Positions 11,133 through 21,490 of a DNA stretch of 64,000 bases are shown piece by piece (within the stretch, counting starts at the first letter, position 1; each line of letters opens with the position of its first letter). Source of the DNA: Hysterangium stoloniferum (lineage: Eukaryota > Basidiomycota > Agaricomycetes > Hysterangiales > Hysterangiaceae); the NCBI GenBank assembly GCA_015178975.1, contig WHVD01000170.1, positions 1-64,000 of the forward strand, given 5' to 3'. The translations under genes were made by a program, and so were the position numbers. Under the pieces are notes generated by a model. It did not search any database, was not told the origin of the DNA, and saw nothing but the letters and a program-made list of their open reading frames with translations.

Positions 11133-13154
11133 GCATATATAAGTTGAAACAAGGACTCAAGTTGCGTCTAATCCAGCTCACGGGTAACGCTAAGGTTATC
11201 GGATATGTTAATATTCCTATTTACCTGGAGGACGACAGCAGAACGTTACTGAAGTTCGCGGTGGAAACTTATGTCGTTAGAGGAATGACGGTGCCAATTC
11301 TTTTAGGAGAGGATTTCCATATTAATTACGAAATCAGTACTCTAAGAGATCAGCCGTTGGGATCTAGACTTATTCTCCCGGGACAGCAGGGTTTTATTCC
11401 AGCCAGTTCTTCTAAGGAACCCCAACCTTTGACCTTCACAGTCAACAAGGCCCCTTTCGGGAAGCACGAGAAGGAGCAACCCAAGCTCACCTCTCTCCCC
11501 GATAAAGGCGTGCGTACTGAAAGAGTCGCGCGAGCCTTGGAGGATTGCACTATCGATCCAGAGTCAGCCAGACTAGTGCCTATTTTTGTTGAAGATCTAA
11601 AGGGTGAGGAATGGATTGTTGAAGGAATTGTATTGCAAAACGAGGACAGTTCCATATTAGCCACACCAATCATGGCAATTTCAAGGAATAGTGCGGCAGT
11701 ACCCTTAGCCAATCCATCGCTAACTCCTAAGACTATCCGACGAGGGGAGACAATAGGGATAATTCATGACCCCGCTTGTTGGGCTCACAAGCCCAGGTCA
11801 CTTGAGGAGAAAGGTTTAATGGCAGCAGGCGCGACCAAGATTGCACACCTTATCGAAAGTCTCTCTCAACTTGAGGAGGACCGTCAAGTCGCCTCAGAGA
11901 GGCCTAAGCCACCTGTTGAACCAGAGATTGCGGACGATTTCGAACCGCCGGGTCCTAAGACGGCTGCAGTGGCTGATAATGAGAAATTTGCCTCAGAGGA
12001 TCTTCACAAGCTAGTCAACTTGGGACCAGATATACCAACGGAGGTCCTGCCACATCTCAGGTCAGTTTTGACTGAGAACGTTAAGGCTTTCGGAGTCGAC
12101 GGATGGGTAGGGCAAGTGGAATGTAGAGTCCCTGTCCCCTTGAAAGAGGGTGCCCAGCCCATATCCATGCCTATGTTCCCTTCGTCCCCTGCCAATAGGA
12201 GAGTTATAGACAAGCAAATGGATACCTGGTTCGAACAGGGTGTCATTGAGCCATCTAAAAGCCCCTGGGGGGCGCCAGCCTTTGTAGTATATCGCAATGG
12301 TAAACCACGGGTGGTCATCAACTATCGGAAACTTAATCATCTCACTGTTCCAGATGAATTCCCTTTACCACGTCAATTGGAGATCATGCAAGCGCTGTCG
12401 GGATCAAATGTTCTTTCTTCTTTCGACGCGCTAGCTGGGTTTACTCAATTAGAAATGTTGGAGGACGAAAAGCCCAAAAACAGCCTTTAGATCTCATAGA
12501 GGGCTGTGGCAATTTAAAAGGATGCCGTTCGGGCTCAGAAACGGCCCCTCCACATTTCAGCGCGTCATGCAAACAGTTTTAGCACCCTACTTGTGGATTT
12601 TTTGTCTAGTCTACATCGATGACATAGTCATATTCTCTAAGAACTAGGATGATCATTTGCTCCACCTGAATCAGGTGCTTAGCGCCATCGCTTTGGCCGG
12701 TATCACTCTCTCCCAAGAAATGTTTTATCGGATATAATTCGATCTTCTTGTTGGGTCATAAAGTATCCAGGTTGGGTTTTTCGACCCATCAAGAGAAAGT
12801 TCGCGCTATATTGGAACTGGCCCCCCACCCACTAAGGTCTCTGAACTACAACGGTTTCTTGGAATGGTCCTTTACTTTTTGGCGTATATACCATTCTATT
12901 CATGGATGGTGTCCCCTTTATTTTCGCTCCTAAAAAAGGGAACACCCTGGACGTGGACCGCTGAACACGTCCAAGCTTATGAGGATGTTAAAACCGCACT
13001 AGGATCAGCACCAGTGCTGGGACATCCAGTTAGTGGGATGCCCTATCGATTGTATATGGACACTTCGGACTTTGCCTTAGGTTGTTGTCTCCAACAAGTC
13101 CAGAAGATGGCTTTAGGAGACTTGATGGACACTAAAATCTATGCCCAAGCCAAG
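11133..13154 (+). pseudogene. chromovirus protease C-terminus and reverse transcriptase, element B
   Basis: After the solo LTR the frame resumes with the protease flap and end (VPILLGEDF, about 11290). A linker follows, then RT: GVIEPSKSPWGAPAF (about 12240), KPRVVINYRKLN (12302), FDALAGFTQLE (12423), MPFGLRNGPSTFQRVM (12522) and the catalytic VYIDDIVIF (12610). The frame breaks at 12490 and stops follow YIDD (SKN then TAG, about 12645) and near 12735. The RT-RNase H connection is read at 12864-13154. RT is inactive as written. Confidence 0.88.
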
Positions 13155-13713
13155 TGTAAAGGGTATGCATATATGCATAATTGGACTAAGGAATAATAGT
13201 TGGATTATAGTACTTTATTATTTATCTTTTATTTTCTTTCTTTACATTCTTTCTATATTTCGAGCATACCTTTATTTTGTAGTTCAAAGCTTTGTGTATA
13301 CGTATGGGCGCTCTCGGTGCCAAAACGATAGACACTTTTTACCCAGCAGACACCACCTCATAAATGACCCAGACGTCGAATAGCAAGAGGTGTCAAGGGT
13401 AACATCTCAACTACCTATAAAGGTAGTATTCTCTTGCATACTAACGTACTTTGGACTCGAACCACGAAGGTCGAGTTCCACTCTAAGGTCTTTGCGCTAG
13501 TCGACATTATAGTCGACTCGCGCTATCATCTCTTTACTCTAGATATTCAGCTTCGTGTTGATTATCTATTTTACATCTAGCTACGAGTTGTACCGTGAAG
13601 GTCAACTCTTTCATTCTTTCATTCTAGCTGTCAAGAGCAACTGTACAGTTGCTCTTGTGATGCATAGCGTGTCTTCTTACTAGTACTGCTTGTCTAGTAA
13701 TCTACGGTATTGT

Positions 13714-13963
13714 TGTTAGAAATGGAAAATACAATATCTATATGTGACAGACTGTTATAAGACCCAGGTTTGCCATCAGTTATATAAACTGTTATAAGAG
13801 CACAAGTTGGCATCACAAGTCCTTATATATATGTATATATAATCCATCATATAATACTAGACTATAGGTCCAGTAGCTCAGTGGTTAAGAGCACCTGCAT
13901 ATAAAGCCAGGAGGTCCTTGGTTCAATCCCAGGCTGGGTCAATTCTTTTCTATGCCTTTAACA
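13714..13963 (+). mobile_element. 250-bp TG...CA element containing a tRNA gene
   Basis: The segment begins TGTTAGAAATGG and ends TGCCTTTAACA, with ATTGT directly repeated at 13709-13713 and 13964-13968. Related LTRs read through this point without the segment (GGTATTGTACTG). TGTTA...TAACA ends plus a 5-bp duplication are the mark of LTR-retroelement integration. The length is too short for a normal LTR element, so it is a small solo LTR or miniature (TRIM-like) element. Its 3' third is a tRNA-like gene. Confidence 0.82.
13867..13941 (+). tRNA. tRNA-like gene or pseudogene inside the miniature LTR element
   Basis: A cloverleaf can be drawn. The acceptor GGTCCAG pairs with CTGGGTC (with G-T wobbles). 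The D stem is GCTC/GAGC with loop AGTGGTTAA. The T arm is CTTGG-TTCAATC-CCAGG, and the discriminator is A. Boxes A (TAGCTCAGTGG) and B (GGTTCAATCCC) look functional. TTTT follows at 13946-13949 as a Pol III stop. The anticodon stem needs a bulged C (CCTGC/GC-C-AGG); with it the loop is ATATAAA, so the anticodon (ATA) is doubtful. It is probably a co-opted or decayed tRNA and not a decoding one. Confidence 0.65.
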
Positions 13964-14053
13964 ATTGTACTGTATGGTCAATACCTGCTAATAGTAGTTG
14001 AATAAACACTATTCTTCGTATATCGAACGGTCAGAATCTATCGACTCTTCACA

Positions 14054-16010
14054 CCAAGTTAGCCTTTGACTGTGCGCAGGATGTGCCATCCTTTGTTCAT
14101 CGGTACAAAACTAAACAGCCCGAGATTGAGTGGTTGGATTCATGGGGACCCACTTTTGAGGCGACCGAAGTTACCGTTGAACGAGTCATTGCATACTGGA
14201 GTCGCACGCTGAAAAGCGCTGAACGTAACTATTCTGCCACTGAACGAGAAGCATTAGCAGCAAAGGAGGGACTAGTCCACTTCCAACCCTTTATTGAAGG
14301 TGAACACGTTCTACTCATTTCGGACCATGCAGCTCTGCAATGGGCTAGATCGTACGAGAACACTAATCGTCGACTAGCTGCATGGGGGGCGATATACGCT
14401 GCATTTCCAGGTCTCGAAATTTTACATTGAGCAGGAAGAGTTCACAGTAATGTGGACCCATTGTCCAGACTCCCTCGGGTACCAGCCTTCGTGAGCCCTA
14501 TTAGAGATGATTTACAAGCTATCACCTCGACCTCTATGGACAAAAGCACTGAGGAAAAACTATGGAAGGATGAACCTGCTAAGAAGGCGGTCTTCTCAAT
14601 CATAAATGATTCCATGGAACCTTTTGGAGTAACTCAGAAGTTCGGAATGGGATTTTCATAATGCAGTGAGGGACGATCAGGAGGACGAGTCTGACTTTGC
14701 ACTGTGTCATCCTCAGCTGCTAATCAGTATCGAGGAGGGATATATAAAGAAATTTCTAGAAGGATACTCGAAGGACCCAGTCTTCAGAAACCTCTACGCT
14801 CTAGATACCCCCTCACCCAATGCGGTTGTTACTCCTTCTCACTACTTTGTAGGAGCAAACAAACTCCTGTACTTTCGTGACTCGGACTGGAAAAGTTGAG
14901 TTTGCGTGCCCAGAACCATGACTAGTTCTATTTTAAGATTGGTACATGATAATCCTTTTGAGGGAGCACACGCCGGAGGTCAGCGGTTGTTCAACCTAAT
15001 GAAAGACCGGTTCTTTTGGCCAAAAATGCTGCAAGATTGCGTGTCGTACACGCGTACCTGCGACATCTGCCAAAAGACCAAAATTGATCGCACCGCTTGT
15101 CAAGGAGCTCTCAGACCTGCTGACGTACCTTTTAGGCCTTTTGAAGTAGTGTCTATGGACCTGATCACTGGACTACCTGACTCGGGAAAGGATATGTATT
15201 CAGCAGTTTTCATCACCGTTGATAAATTAACGTGTTTCGCTATTACAATACCTACTTTCTCGAACCTTACGGCTGAAGGATTTGCACGAATGTTTGTTAA
15301 ACAGGTGGCCAGCCCCTTGGACTACCCTCTCGAATAATCTGCAATCAGGACAAGAGATGGACCTGCAGATTCTGGCGGGAAGTCTGTAAGATTTACGGCA
15401 CCACCCTTGTGGTATCTTCTGCCCATCATCCCCAAACAGATGGACAGACGGAGAATATGAATGCGACCATAGAACAAATGCTTCAAGCCTATTGTGCTTC
15501 TGCTAAGGAGAGCTGGTCCCAATGGATTGAGGTGGTAGTCCACGCGTACAACTCAACCGTTCACAGTTCAACGAACTACGCTCCGGCCTTCTTATTAATG
15601 GGATACCTCCCGAGAGGGATGTCTCGAGTTCTAGGAGGTGACGAACCCCTAGTTCCTAGAGAACTATCAGACAGCCCTATGGCCGACCAATGGATCCTCG
15701 AGCTAGAAAATCATCGGCAGATGGCGCGGGATTCAATCGCTCGAGCCCCCAAGAGATTCAAGCACGAGCGTATAACAAGAAGCAAAGACCTGTAGAAGAT
15801 ATCTCTGAGGGAAACTTTGTATTGGTGAACCCCCACTCCCTTGAACTGGTGGAAGTCAAGGGAACGGGGAAGAAACTAATACAAAGATGGATTGGACCAT
15901 TCGAGGTCCTTGAGAAATTGAACTCTCAAGTATTTAGGCTTAAGATTCCCCCGGAGTATCTGATGCATCCAGTCATTAATCGGGATCATCTGCAGAAATA
16001 TCAACCTTCT
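14054..16010 (+). pseudogene. chromovirus RNase H and integrase, element B
   Basis: RNase H is readable at about 14054-14430 (VIAYWSRTLKSAERNYSATEREALA; SDHAALQWA) and ends in TGA at 14428. Integrase follows: HHCC zinc site HDNPFEGAHAGGQR...CDICQKTK, the first Asp in VSMDLITGLPDSG, a one-base loss near 15320 (CCCTTGGAC where A1 has CCCTTCGGAC), then RWTCRFWREV and HHPQTDGQTENMN with the catalytic Glu. A stop at 14897-14899 replaces a CGA codon of A1. A further frame change lies near 15780 before the C-terminal GPFEVLEKLNSQVFRLKIP. Confidence 0.9.
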
Positions 16011-16653
16011 TGTAAAGGGTATGCATATATGCATACCTGGACTAAGGAATAATAACTGGATTATAGTACTTTATTATTTACCTTTTATTTTCTTTCTTTA
16101 TATTCTTTCTATATTTCGAGCACACCTTGATTTCGTAGTTCGAAGCTTTGTGTATACATATGGGCGCTCTCGGCACCAAAAGAGACAGACAACTTTTACC
16201 CAGCAGACACCACCTTGTAACGAGTCAGACATCGAATAGCGAGAGGTGTCAAGGGTAGTATCTCAGCTACCATAAGGGTAGCATTCTCTAGTCTACTAAT
16301 AGCCTTTTGGACTCGAACCGCTAAGGTCGAGTTCCGCTTTCAAGACTTTGCGCTCGTCGACACTGTAGTCGACTCGCACTACTATTACTCTATCCTAGAT
16401 ACTCAGTCTTTAGCTGAGTATCTTACTTATTTCTAGCTACTAGTTGTACCGTAAAAGGTCAACTCATTATCTTACTGTTCTAAGCCATCACGAGCAACTA
16501 TACAGTTGCTCTTGAGGCGTGCAGTGCGTTCTTATACTAGTACTAACAGTCTAGTAGTCTATAGTATTGTACTGACGGTCAATACTCTCTAATAGTAGTT
16601 GAATAAACACTATTCTTCGTATATTGAGCGGTCAGAATCCACCACTCTTCACA
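16011..16653 (+). repeat. solo chromovirus LTR, 643 bp
   Basis: It starts TGTAAAGGGTATGCATATAT and ends CCACTCTTCACA. The target duplication is CTTCT (16006-16010 and 16654-16658). Removing the LTR and one copy of CTTCT rejoins the integrase tail to the chromodomain in frame. It belongs to the same subfamily as the A2 LTR (4958-5600). Confidence 0.95.
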
Positions 16654-16658
16654 CTTCT

Positions 16659-16889
16659 CCTCCCAACCTAGGTCCAAGACCCCAACTTGAGAACCTAAGA
16701 CAGTTGAAATCAGATCACGAAGAATATGAAGTCGAAGCTATTGTTGGACATAGAAAACAGCGAAATCGTCTGCTATTTAGGGTGCGCTGGAAAGATTATG
16801 GACCCGAGGAGGATTCGTGGTTAAGCAGCACTAACCTCAGAAATGCTCCGGCACTTCTGAGGGCATACAAGGTGCTGTTCAAAATTTAA
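16659..16889 (+). pseudogene. chromodomain at the C-terminus of the chromovirus integrase
   Basis: After a short linker, residues YEVEAIVGHRKQRNRL...FRVRWKDYGPEEDSW form a chromodomain. The three aromatic cage positions expected from HP1-like domains (Y in EYEVE, W and Y in RWKDY) are present, so binding to methylated histone H3 is plausible. The stop is at 16887-16889. It is the end of the broken Gag-Pol of element B. Confidence 0.85.
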
Positions 16890-17186
16890 CGGGATATATG
16901 CGCTTAAGGAATCATCTATTCTATCATTTATTCCATTTCTTTCGTAACTTCCTTTCAGAAATATCTCAGTCATTCAACGAGCCATCTCATTGGCTTTTAT
17001 TCTCTTTCATTTTTCTATCCCTCCGGTCGATTGGGACAACCACTAATTGGTGGCAGACACATTTACCCAAAACTCAGCCACAATTAATGAATTTTATTTA
17101 ACAACCAACCGAGTGGAGTTTCAATTCAATATATATAAAAAGAAAGTACACGTAAATTCGCATAAATTTTCTTTATCTTTCATACC

Positions 17187-19380
17187 ATGTCCTTCACCTA
17201 TCTACAGCCCTTCCCTCTACCTTCAACTTCACCACTTTATCGTGCCACAATGCTCCCATTCCAACAAAACAAGCAAGTCCTGCCTAAGTTCAAAAAGGTC
17301 CTGCGGGCCCCGACAGCCAGTACATCCACGACAGGCGGGGGATTCATCACCCGTATGCCTCGTACAGACAATGTCGAGAGCAATCGGGGTACCCAGGAAT
17401 CAACCCCCCTGTCGACTTTCTCCTTTGGTGATGAGCCGGGGGGAAATACCGGTACGGATTGGAGCAAGCCGTTAGGGCCCTCTGTCAGACCGTCATCAGA
17501 GGAAGTCGCTGCTACTATGCGGAGGCAGGAAACGTTTATGGAAGAACACAATGCGAGGAGGCTCACCCACAAAAGAGAAAGGCGCGCTGAGTACAGAAGT
17601 CAACAGGAGGCGAGGGGAGCAAGAGAAGGAGTCCCCTCCAAGTGACAGCGGCGTGAGTACAGAGCGCAATTCGGAAACAGAGCTTCCACGCCAATCCTTC
17701 CCCAGGAGAGAAATGGGCCGACTTTGCGGAGACCGATGATAGTGAGGGTGGGACACCTTGCATTAGGACGATGGGAACCAAGAGCTGGAAGGAGAAGGAG
17801 GGTACCATCTTTTATGACTGGGAACTACTTCGACGCATTAAGTTGCAACGAATAGTTCTTACTCGAGGGGACGGTCAAATGTTGCCCCAGGGAGAAAAGG
17901 GATACCGTAGGGGACCAATTGATTTTTCCTCGGATGAGGATGAGGAGGAAGACGAGAGCAGGGATGGTGCGTATAGCATCCGATATCTGGGAGAGGATTG
18001 CCATGAAGGGTTCCTTCTCCCGTTGAAAGTTCGCTTCGTAACCAGCGACCCCAACCAAAGACAAACATGGAGACCGTCATCCAGAGTATGGAGGGGTCAC
18101 CGCCCTAGTCAACAGTCACTGGAACGTGAACCTTCCACGATTCCGGTCTCACGTCTTTCGCCAACATCGAGGCCCCTTCCCATCATTCACTCAACACATA
18201 CTCCCTCAGCCCCGATTCTAACGCCTCATCTACCTCCCTCCCCAAAAGCCGTACCGGTCCCAACCTCACCTAGGATGTTGAGGCCCCCTCCCATCCTTCA
18301 TCCGGCACACACTCTCTCAGCCCAACGTGAACCTTCCCCAATTCCAGTCCCACACCTTTCACCAACGTCGAGGCCTCTTCCCATCCTCCTTCCGGCACAC
18401 ACTCCCTCAGCCCCGATTCTGGTGCCTCGTCTCTCTCCCTCTCCGAAAGCTATACCGGTCCCAACCCCACTTCCACCGTCACCGGGTATCCCTCCCAACT
18501 CTCCGTATTCATATTGCATGTCCTTAGGTAGCCCTATCCAGGATCTTCCACCAGAGCGAATGGATGTCGATTTGGACCCTCCTACACTGGACGTCATCAT
18601 TCCCATGGCAAGCAGAAAGGCGAAGGAGATGCAGAAAGCCACCACTCCTCTCCGAGAGCGATCCCCTATTCCCGTCCTCGACTGCCCACTTCCCCCCACT
18701 GAGCCCGTATCCACAACTCTCTGGATGCGAGTAGCCGTCAACTACCCTTCCGAACAGTTTCCTGTCAGAAGGGTGCTATCACAGCTCGTGCCGGTACTTC
18801 AGCAACTGGTCCTTCAAGGGAACCTTAAGGGTTGTCGTGGTCTGGCTCCATTGTCGGAGATAATGGAGGATTTCTATCTCTCATTCGAGGATCTCGCAGA
18901 GGGGAAGAACTTTGCGCGAGCAGCACAGGAGATTAAACTCTCTATGTTCCGGCACATCATAGTGGAGCTTCACCGTCTGCCCCCAGACTCAGCGAGTGTC
19001 CTCTCTATTGCTGGCTTAGTAGATTTACTCGAGGCCCTCGTCCTGACGCCTCCCACAGAGACCACCACGCAGCCACACGTTCCTGCCCCGCTACCCACGT
19101 CTTCGTTTCCCCTCCCCAATGCTCCTCTTCTCGCACGGATATCCGCTCCGCCGGTTAGTATCCGCGCAGTCATTCGTTGCAGAGAGAAAGCCTACAGATG
19201 ATGGGCCGACTCCTTGTACAGGAATTCTAGTGATTTGGCTCGGGCGAGAATAGCCAAATCCTTCAGAGTAAAAAGGGAACGATGGGGAAACATCATTTCG
19301 GACCTTGGGGGATCCTCACAGGAAGCTTGGGGCAACGTCCCAGATGCTCTTCGACACCTTGTATAGCACATCCCTTCGAA
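17187..19380 (+). pseudogene. chromovirus accessory reading frame between pol and the 3' LTR, broken
   Basis: Three consecutive open segments in different frames cover this region. 17187-17645 starts MSFTYLQPF or MLPFQQNKQ and is Ser/Thr and charge rich. About 17600-17740 is a bridging frame. 17771-19201 continues as an acidic stretch (SSDEDEEEDES) and repeated Pro-rich modules, then a helical region about residues 320-430. The TGA at 19199 is followed in the same frame by WADSLYRNSS...WGNIISDLGGSSQEAW to TAG at 19362. The last part matches the remnant at 20524. No zinc finger, protease or membrane helix was seen. Function unknown; no cellular homologue recognised. Confidence 0.7.
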
Positions 19381-19391
19381 CTGGGGGGCAC

Positions 19392-20033
19392 TGTGAAGGG
19401 TATGCATATATGCATAATTGGACTAAGGAATAATAGTTGGATTATAGTATTTTATTATTTACTTTTTATTTTCTTCATTTACATTCTTTCTATATTTCAA
19501 GCATACCCTTATTTTGTAGTTCGAAGCTTTGTGTATACGTATGGGCGCTCTCGGCGCCAAACAATAGACACTTTTTACCCAACAGACACCACCTCGTAAA
19601 CGGCCCAGATGTCGAATAGCGAGAGGTGTCAAGGGTAACGTCTCAACTACCTATAAAGGTAGTGTTCTCTCGCATACTCACAGACTTTGGACTCGAACCG
19701 CGAAGGTCGAGTTCCACTCTAAGGTCTTTGCGCTCATCGACATTATAGTCGACTCACGCTATTATCCCTTTACTTTAGATATTCGGCCTCTCGTTGATTA
19801 TCTATCTTACGTCTAGCTACGAGTTGTACCGTGAAGGTCAACTCTTTCATTCTTCATTTTAGCCGTCAAGAGCAACTGTACAGTTGCTCTTGTGACGCAT
19901 TGCGTGTCTCCTTACTAGTACGGCCAGTCTAGTAATCTACGGTATTGTACTGAATGGTCAATACCTGCTAGTAGTAGTTGAATAAATGCTATACTTCGTA
20001 TATTGAACGGTCAGAATCTATCGACTCTTCACA
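19392..20033 (+). repeat. chromovirus 3' LTR of element B, 642 bp
   Basis: It is preceded by the purine tract CTGGGGGGCAC, starts TGTGAAGGGTATGCATATAT and ends GACTCTTCACA. The first 180 bp equal the 5' LTR. Scattered differences appear after that (for example ACCCAACAGAC against ACCCAGCAGAC). The right flank is GAGCT. Confidence 0.94.
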
Positions 20034-20048
20034 GAGCTGCACACCACT

Positions 20049-20523
20049 TGTGAGGAGTATGCTTTTACCACAGTTTCATTGTGGTAAAACACTCCTTTTA
20101 TTTTATTTATATTTTACATATTCTATTCATATTTTTTCTATCTTTCATATTCTTCAAATATTGCATATTTCATTAGTTCGAAGCATTGTGTATACTTGTG
20201 GGTGCACTCAGCACCAATTAGAACTCAGACACACTTTAACCCAAGAACCACCACTCGTAAGACACAAACTAGGTCTACTACGAGCGGTGATCAGGGTAAC
20301 GTGTCAGCTACTATATAAGTAGCAATATCTGAACTACTAAACACTTCTGGCCTCGAACTGTAATAGTCAAGGCCTCCACTCAAACCATCGCACTCGTTGA
20401 CTCCTTCGTCATCTCGTGCTCTTTCTCTCACTTTCTCTTATATTGCACCGAATAGGTCAATATCCTTCCTTTCTACTCATTTCTTCATATATAGAACGGT
20501 CAGAACTTCCGCCACTCTTCACA
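20049..20523 (+). repeat. solo LTR, 475 bp, diverged chromovirus family
   Basis: The ends are TGTGAGGAGTATGC and GCCACTCTTCACA, with CCACT on both sides (20044-20048, 20524-20528). It shares the general plan of the 643-bp LTRs but little sequence. A perfect inverted repeat TTTTACCACA/TGTGGTAAAA lies about 15 bases from the start, the place occupied by TATGCATATATGCATA in the other family. Confidence 0.92.
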
Positions 20524-20848
20524 CCACTTCCCACTCCTACCCCGCCATCACTACACCCCCGGCCCCCTCTCATTGCCCACATTACAGACACCTCTGCTGA
20601 CCGCGTTCACACCATCATTCAAACGTGCCAAAAGGCCTACGGTCATTGGGTCTCTTCAATTCAGAAGCTGGATGGGTTGACATCCGCCTATGATGTTTTG
20701 AAGTGGGAAGTCATTGCCTTTTCCTTTTGTCATGTTGCCTGGGGAAACGCTATCCTGCACCTTGGAGGTTCTTCACAGGATGCATGGGAAGGAGTTCCAA
20801 GCGTCCTTCAACACCTTCTTTGACATAGCTCTTCGACCTGGGGGGCAC
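20524..20848 (+). pseudogene. 3' end of a second chromovirus: accessory-frame C-terminus plus polypurine tract
   Basis: An open stretch ending at 20823 reads ...TCQKAYGHWVSSIQKLDG...WGNAILHLGGSSQDAWEGVP. It aligns with the end of the accessory frame of element B (CREKAYR-stop-WADSL...WGNIISDLGGSSQEAWGNVP). It has His-Trp where element B has a stop and Trp. GACCTGGGGGGCAC precedes the next LTR as the polypurine tract. The upstream part of this element was replaced by element B, whose right end lies 15 bases before the solo LTR at 20049. Confidence 0.8.
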
Positions 20849-21490
20849 TGTGAGAGGTACAGTGAAATATACTCCAGAAATATAGTCTGGACAAGCTCAT
20901 ACTATATTTCCATTATTATTTCTACTTTCTCTCTATTTTATTATATGCATATAATTAGTTCGACGACCTATGCATTTGGTACATTGACTCTTGTGGGTGC
21001 ATACGCACCAGACTTATGTATTCTAGCGCTGGTAGTTAGAACTCAGACACTTTTTACCCCACAACCATGACTTACCCAGACACCCAGTTAGTATCCTGTA
21101 AGTTGTGATTGGGGTATTGTCTCGACCATCACAGACGGGCTTTAACTACTATCACAATCAGAGCTTCAAACTATACTAGTCGAAGCTCAAACCATTATCT
21201 CAATCCGCACAGACTACATCCGTGCTACTCTGTTATTTGACTCTCTCGTTATTCTCTTCAACACTCGAGCAGTCATTCAGAATCGTACTTTACAGTCGAT
21301 TCTCCTTTATTCGTTTTAGCTCTCTATTCTACTTTAGATAGCTAATTCACTCGACTGTATTGAACTAAATCATCAATACATGTTTGGTCTGTATTAGACT
21401 TAGATAGTCAATACATTGTCGTGTCATACCTAAACGGTCGATATTCTTCATATACATATAGAATGGTTAGAACTTCCACCACTCTTCACA
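20849..21490 (+). repeat. 3' LTR of the second chromovirus, 642 bp
   Basis: It starts TGTGAGAGGTACAGTG and ends CCACCACTCTTCACA. It follows the polypurine tract directly, so it is a 3' LTR. It keeps the short CCAGA/TCTGG fold-back near its start but is otherwise diverged from both other LTR types. The sequence after it (CTGAG...) is not retroelement-like. Confidence 0.88.

Larger units (their letters stand above)
13155..14053 (+). repeat. solo chromovirus LTR carrying a second insertion
   Basis: The LTR starts TGTAAAGGGTATGCATATAT and ends CGACTCTTCACA, with a CCAAG target duplication on both sides (13150-13154, 14054-14058). It is 899 bp long; removing the 250-bp insert and its duplicated ATTGT leaves 644 bp, the size of its relatives. 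It interrupts the RT-RNase H connection of element B. Confidence 0.93.
6559..20033 (+). mobile_element. Ty3/gypsy chromovirus, element B, with nested insertions
   Basis: The element is bounded by LTRs at 6559-7201 and 19392-20033. Between them are a primer-binding site, gag, protease, RT, RNase H, integrase, a C-terminal chromodomain, about 2.5 kb of extra reading frame, and a G-rich polypurine tract (CTGGGGGGCAC) beside the 3' LTR. Three later LTR insertions (10418, 13155, 16011) account for roughly 2.25 kb. The outer flanks are ATGGG (left) and GAGCT (right). They do not match, so the ends may have been joined by rearrangement or a target duplication was lost. Confidence 0.9.
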
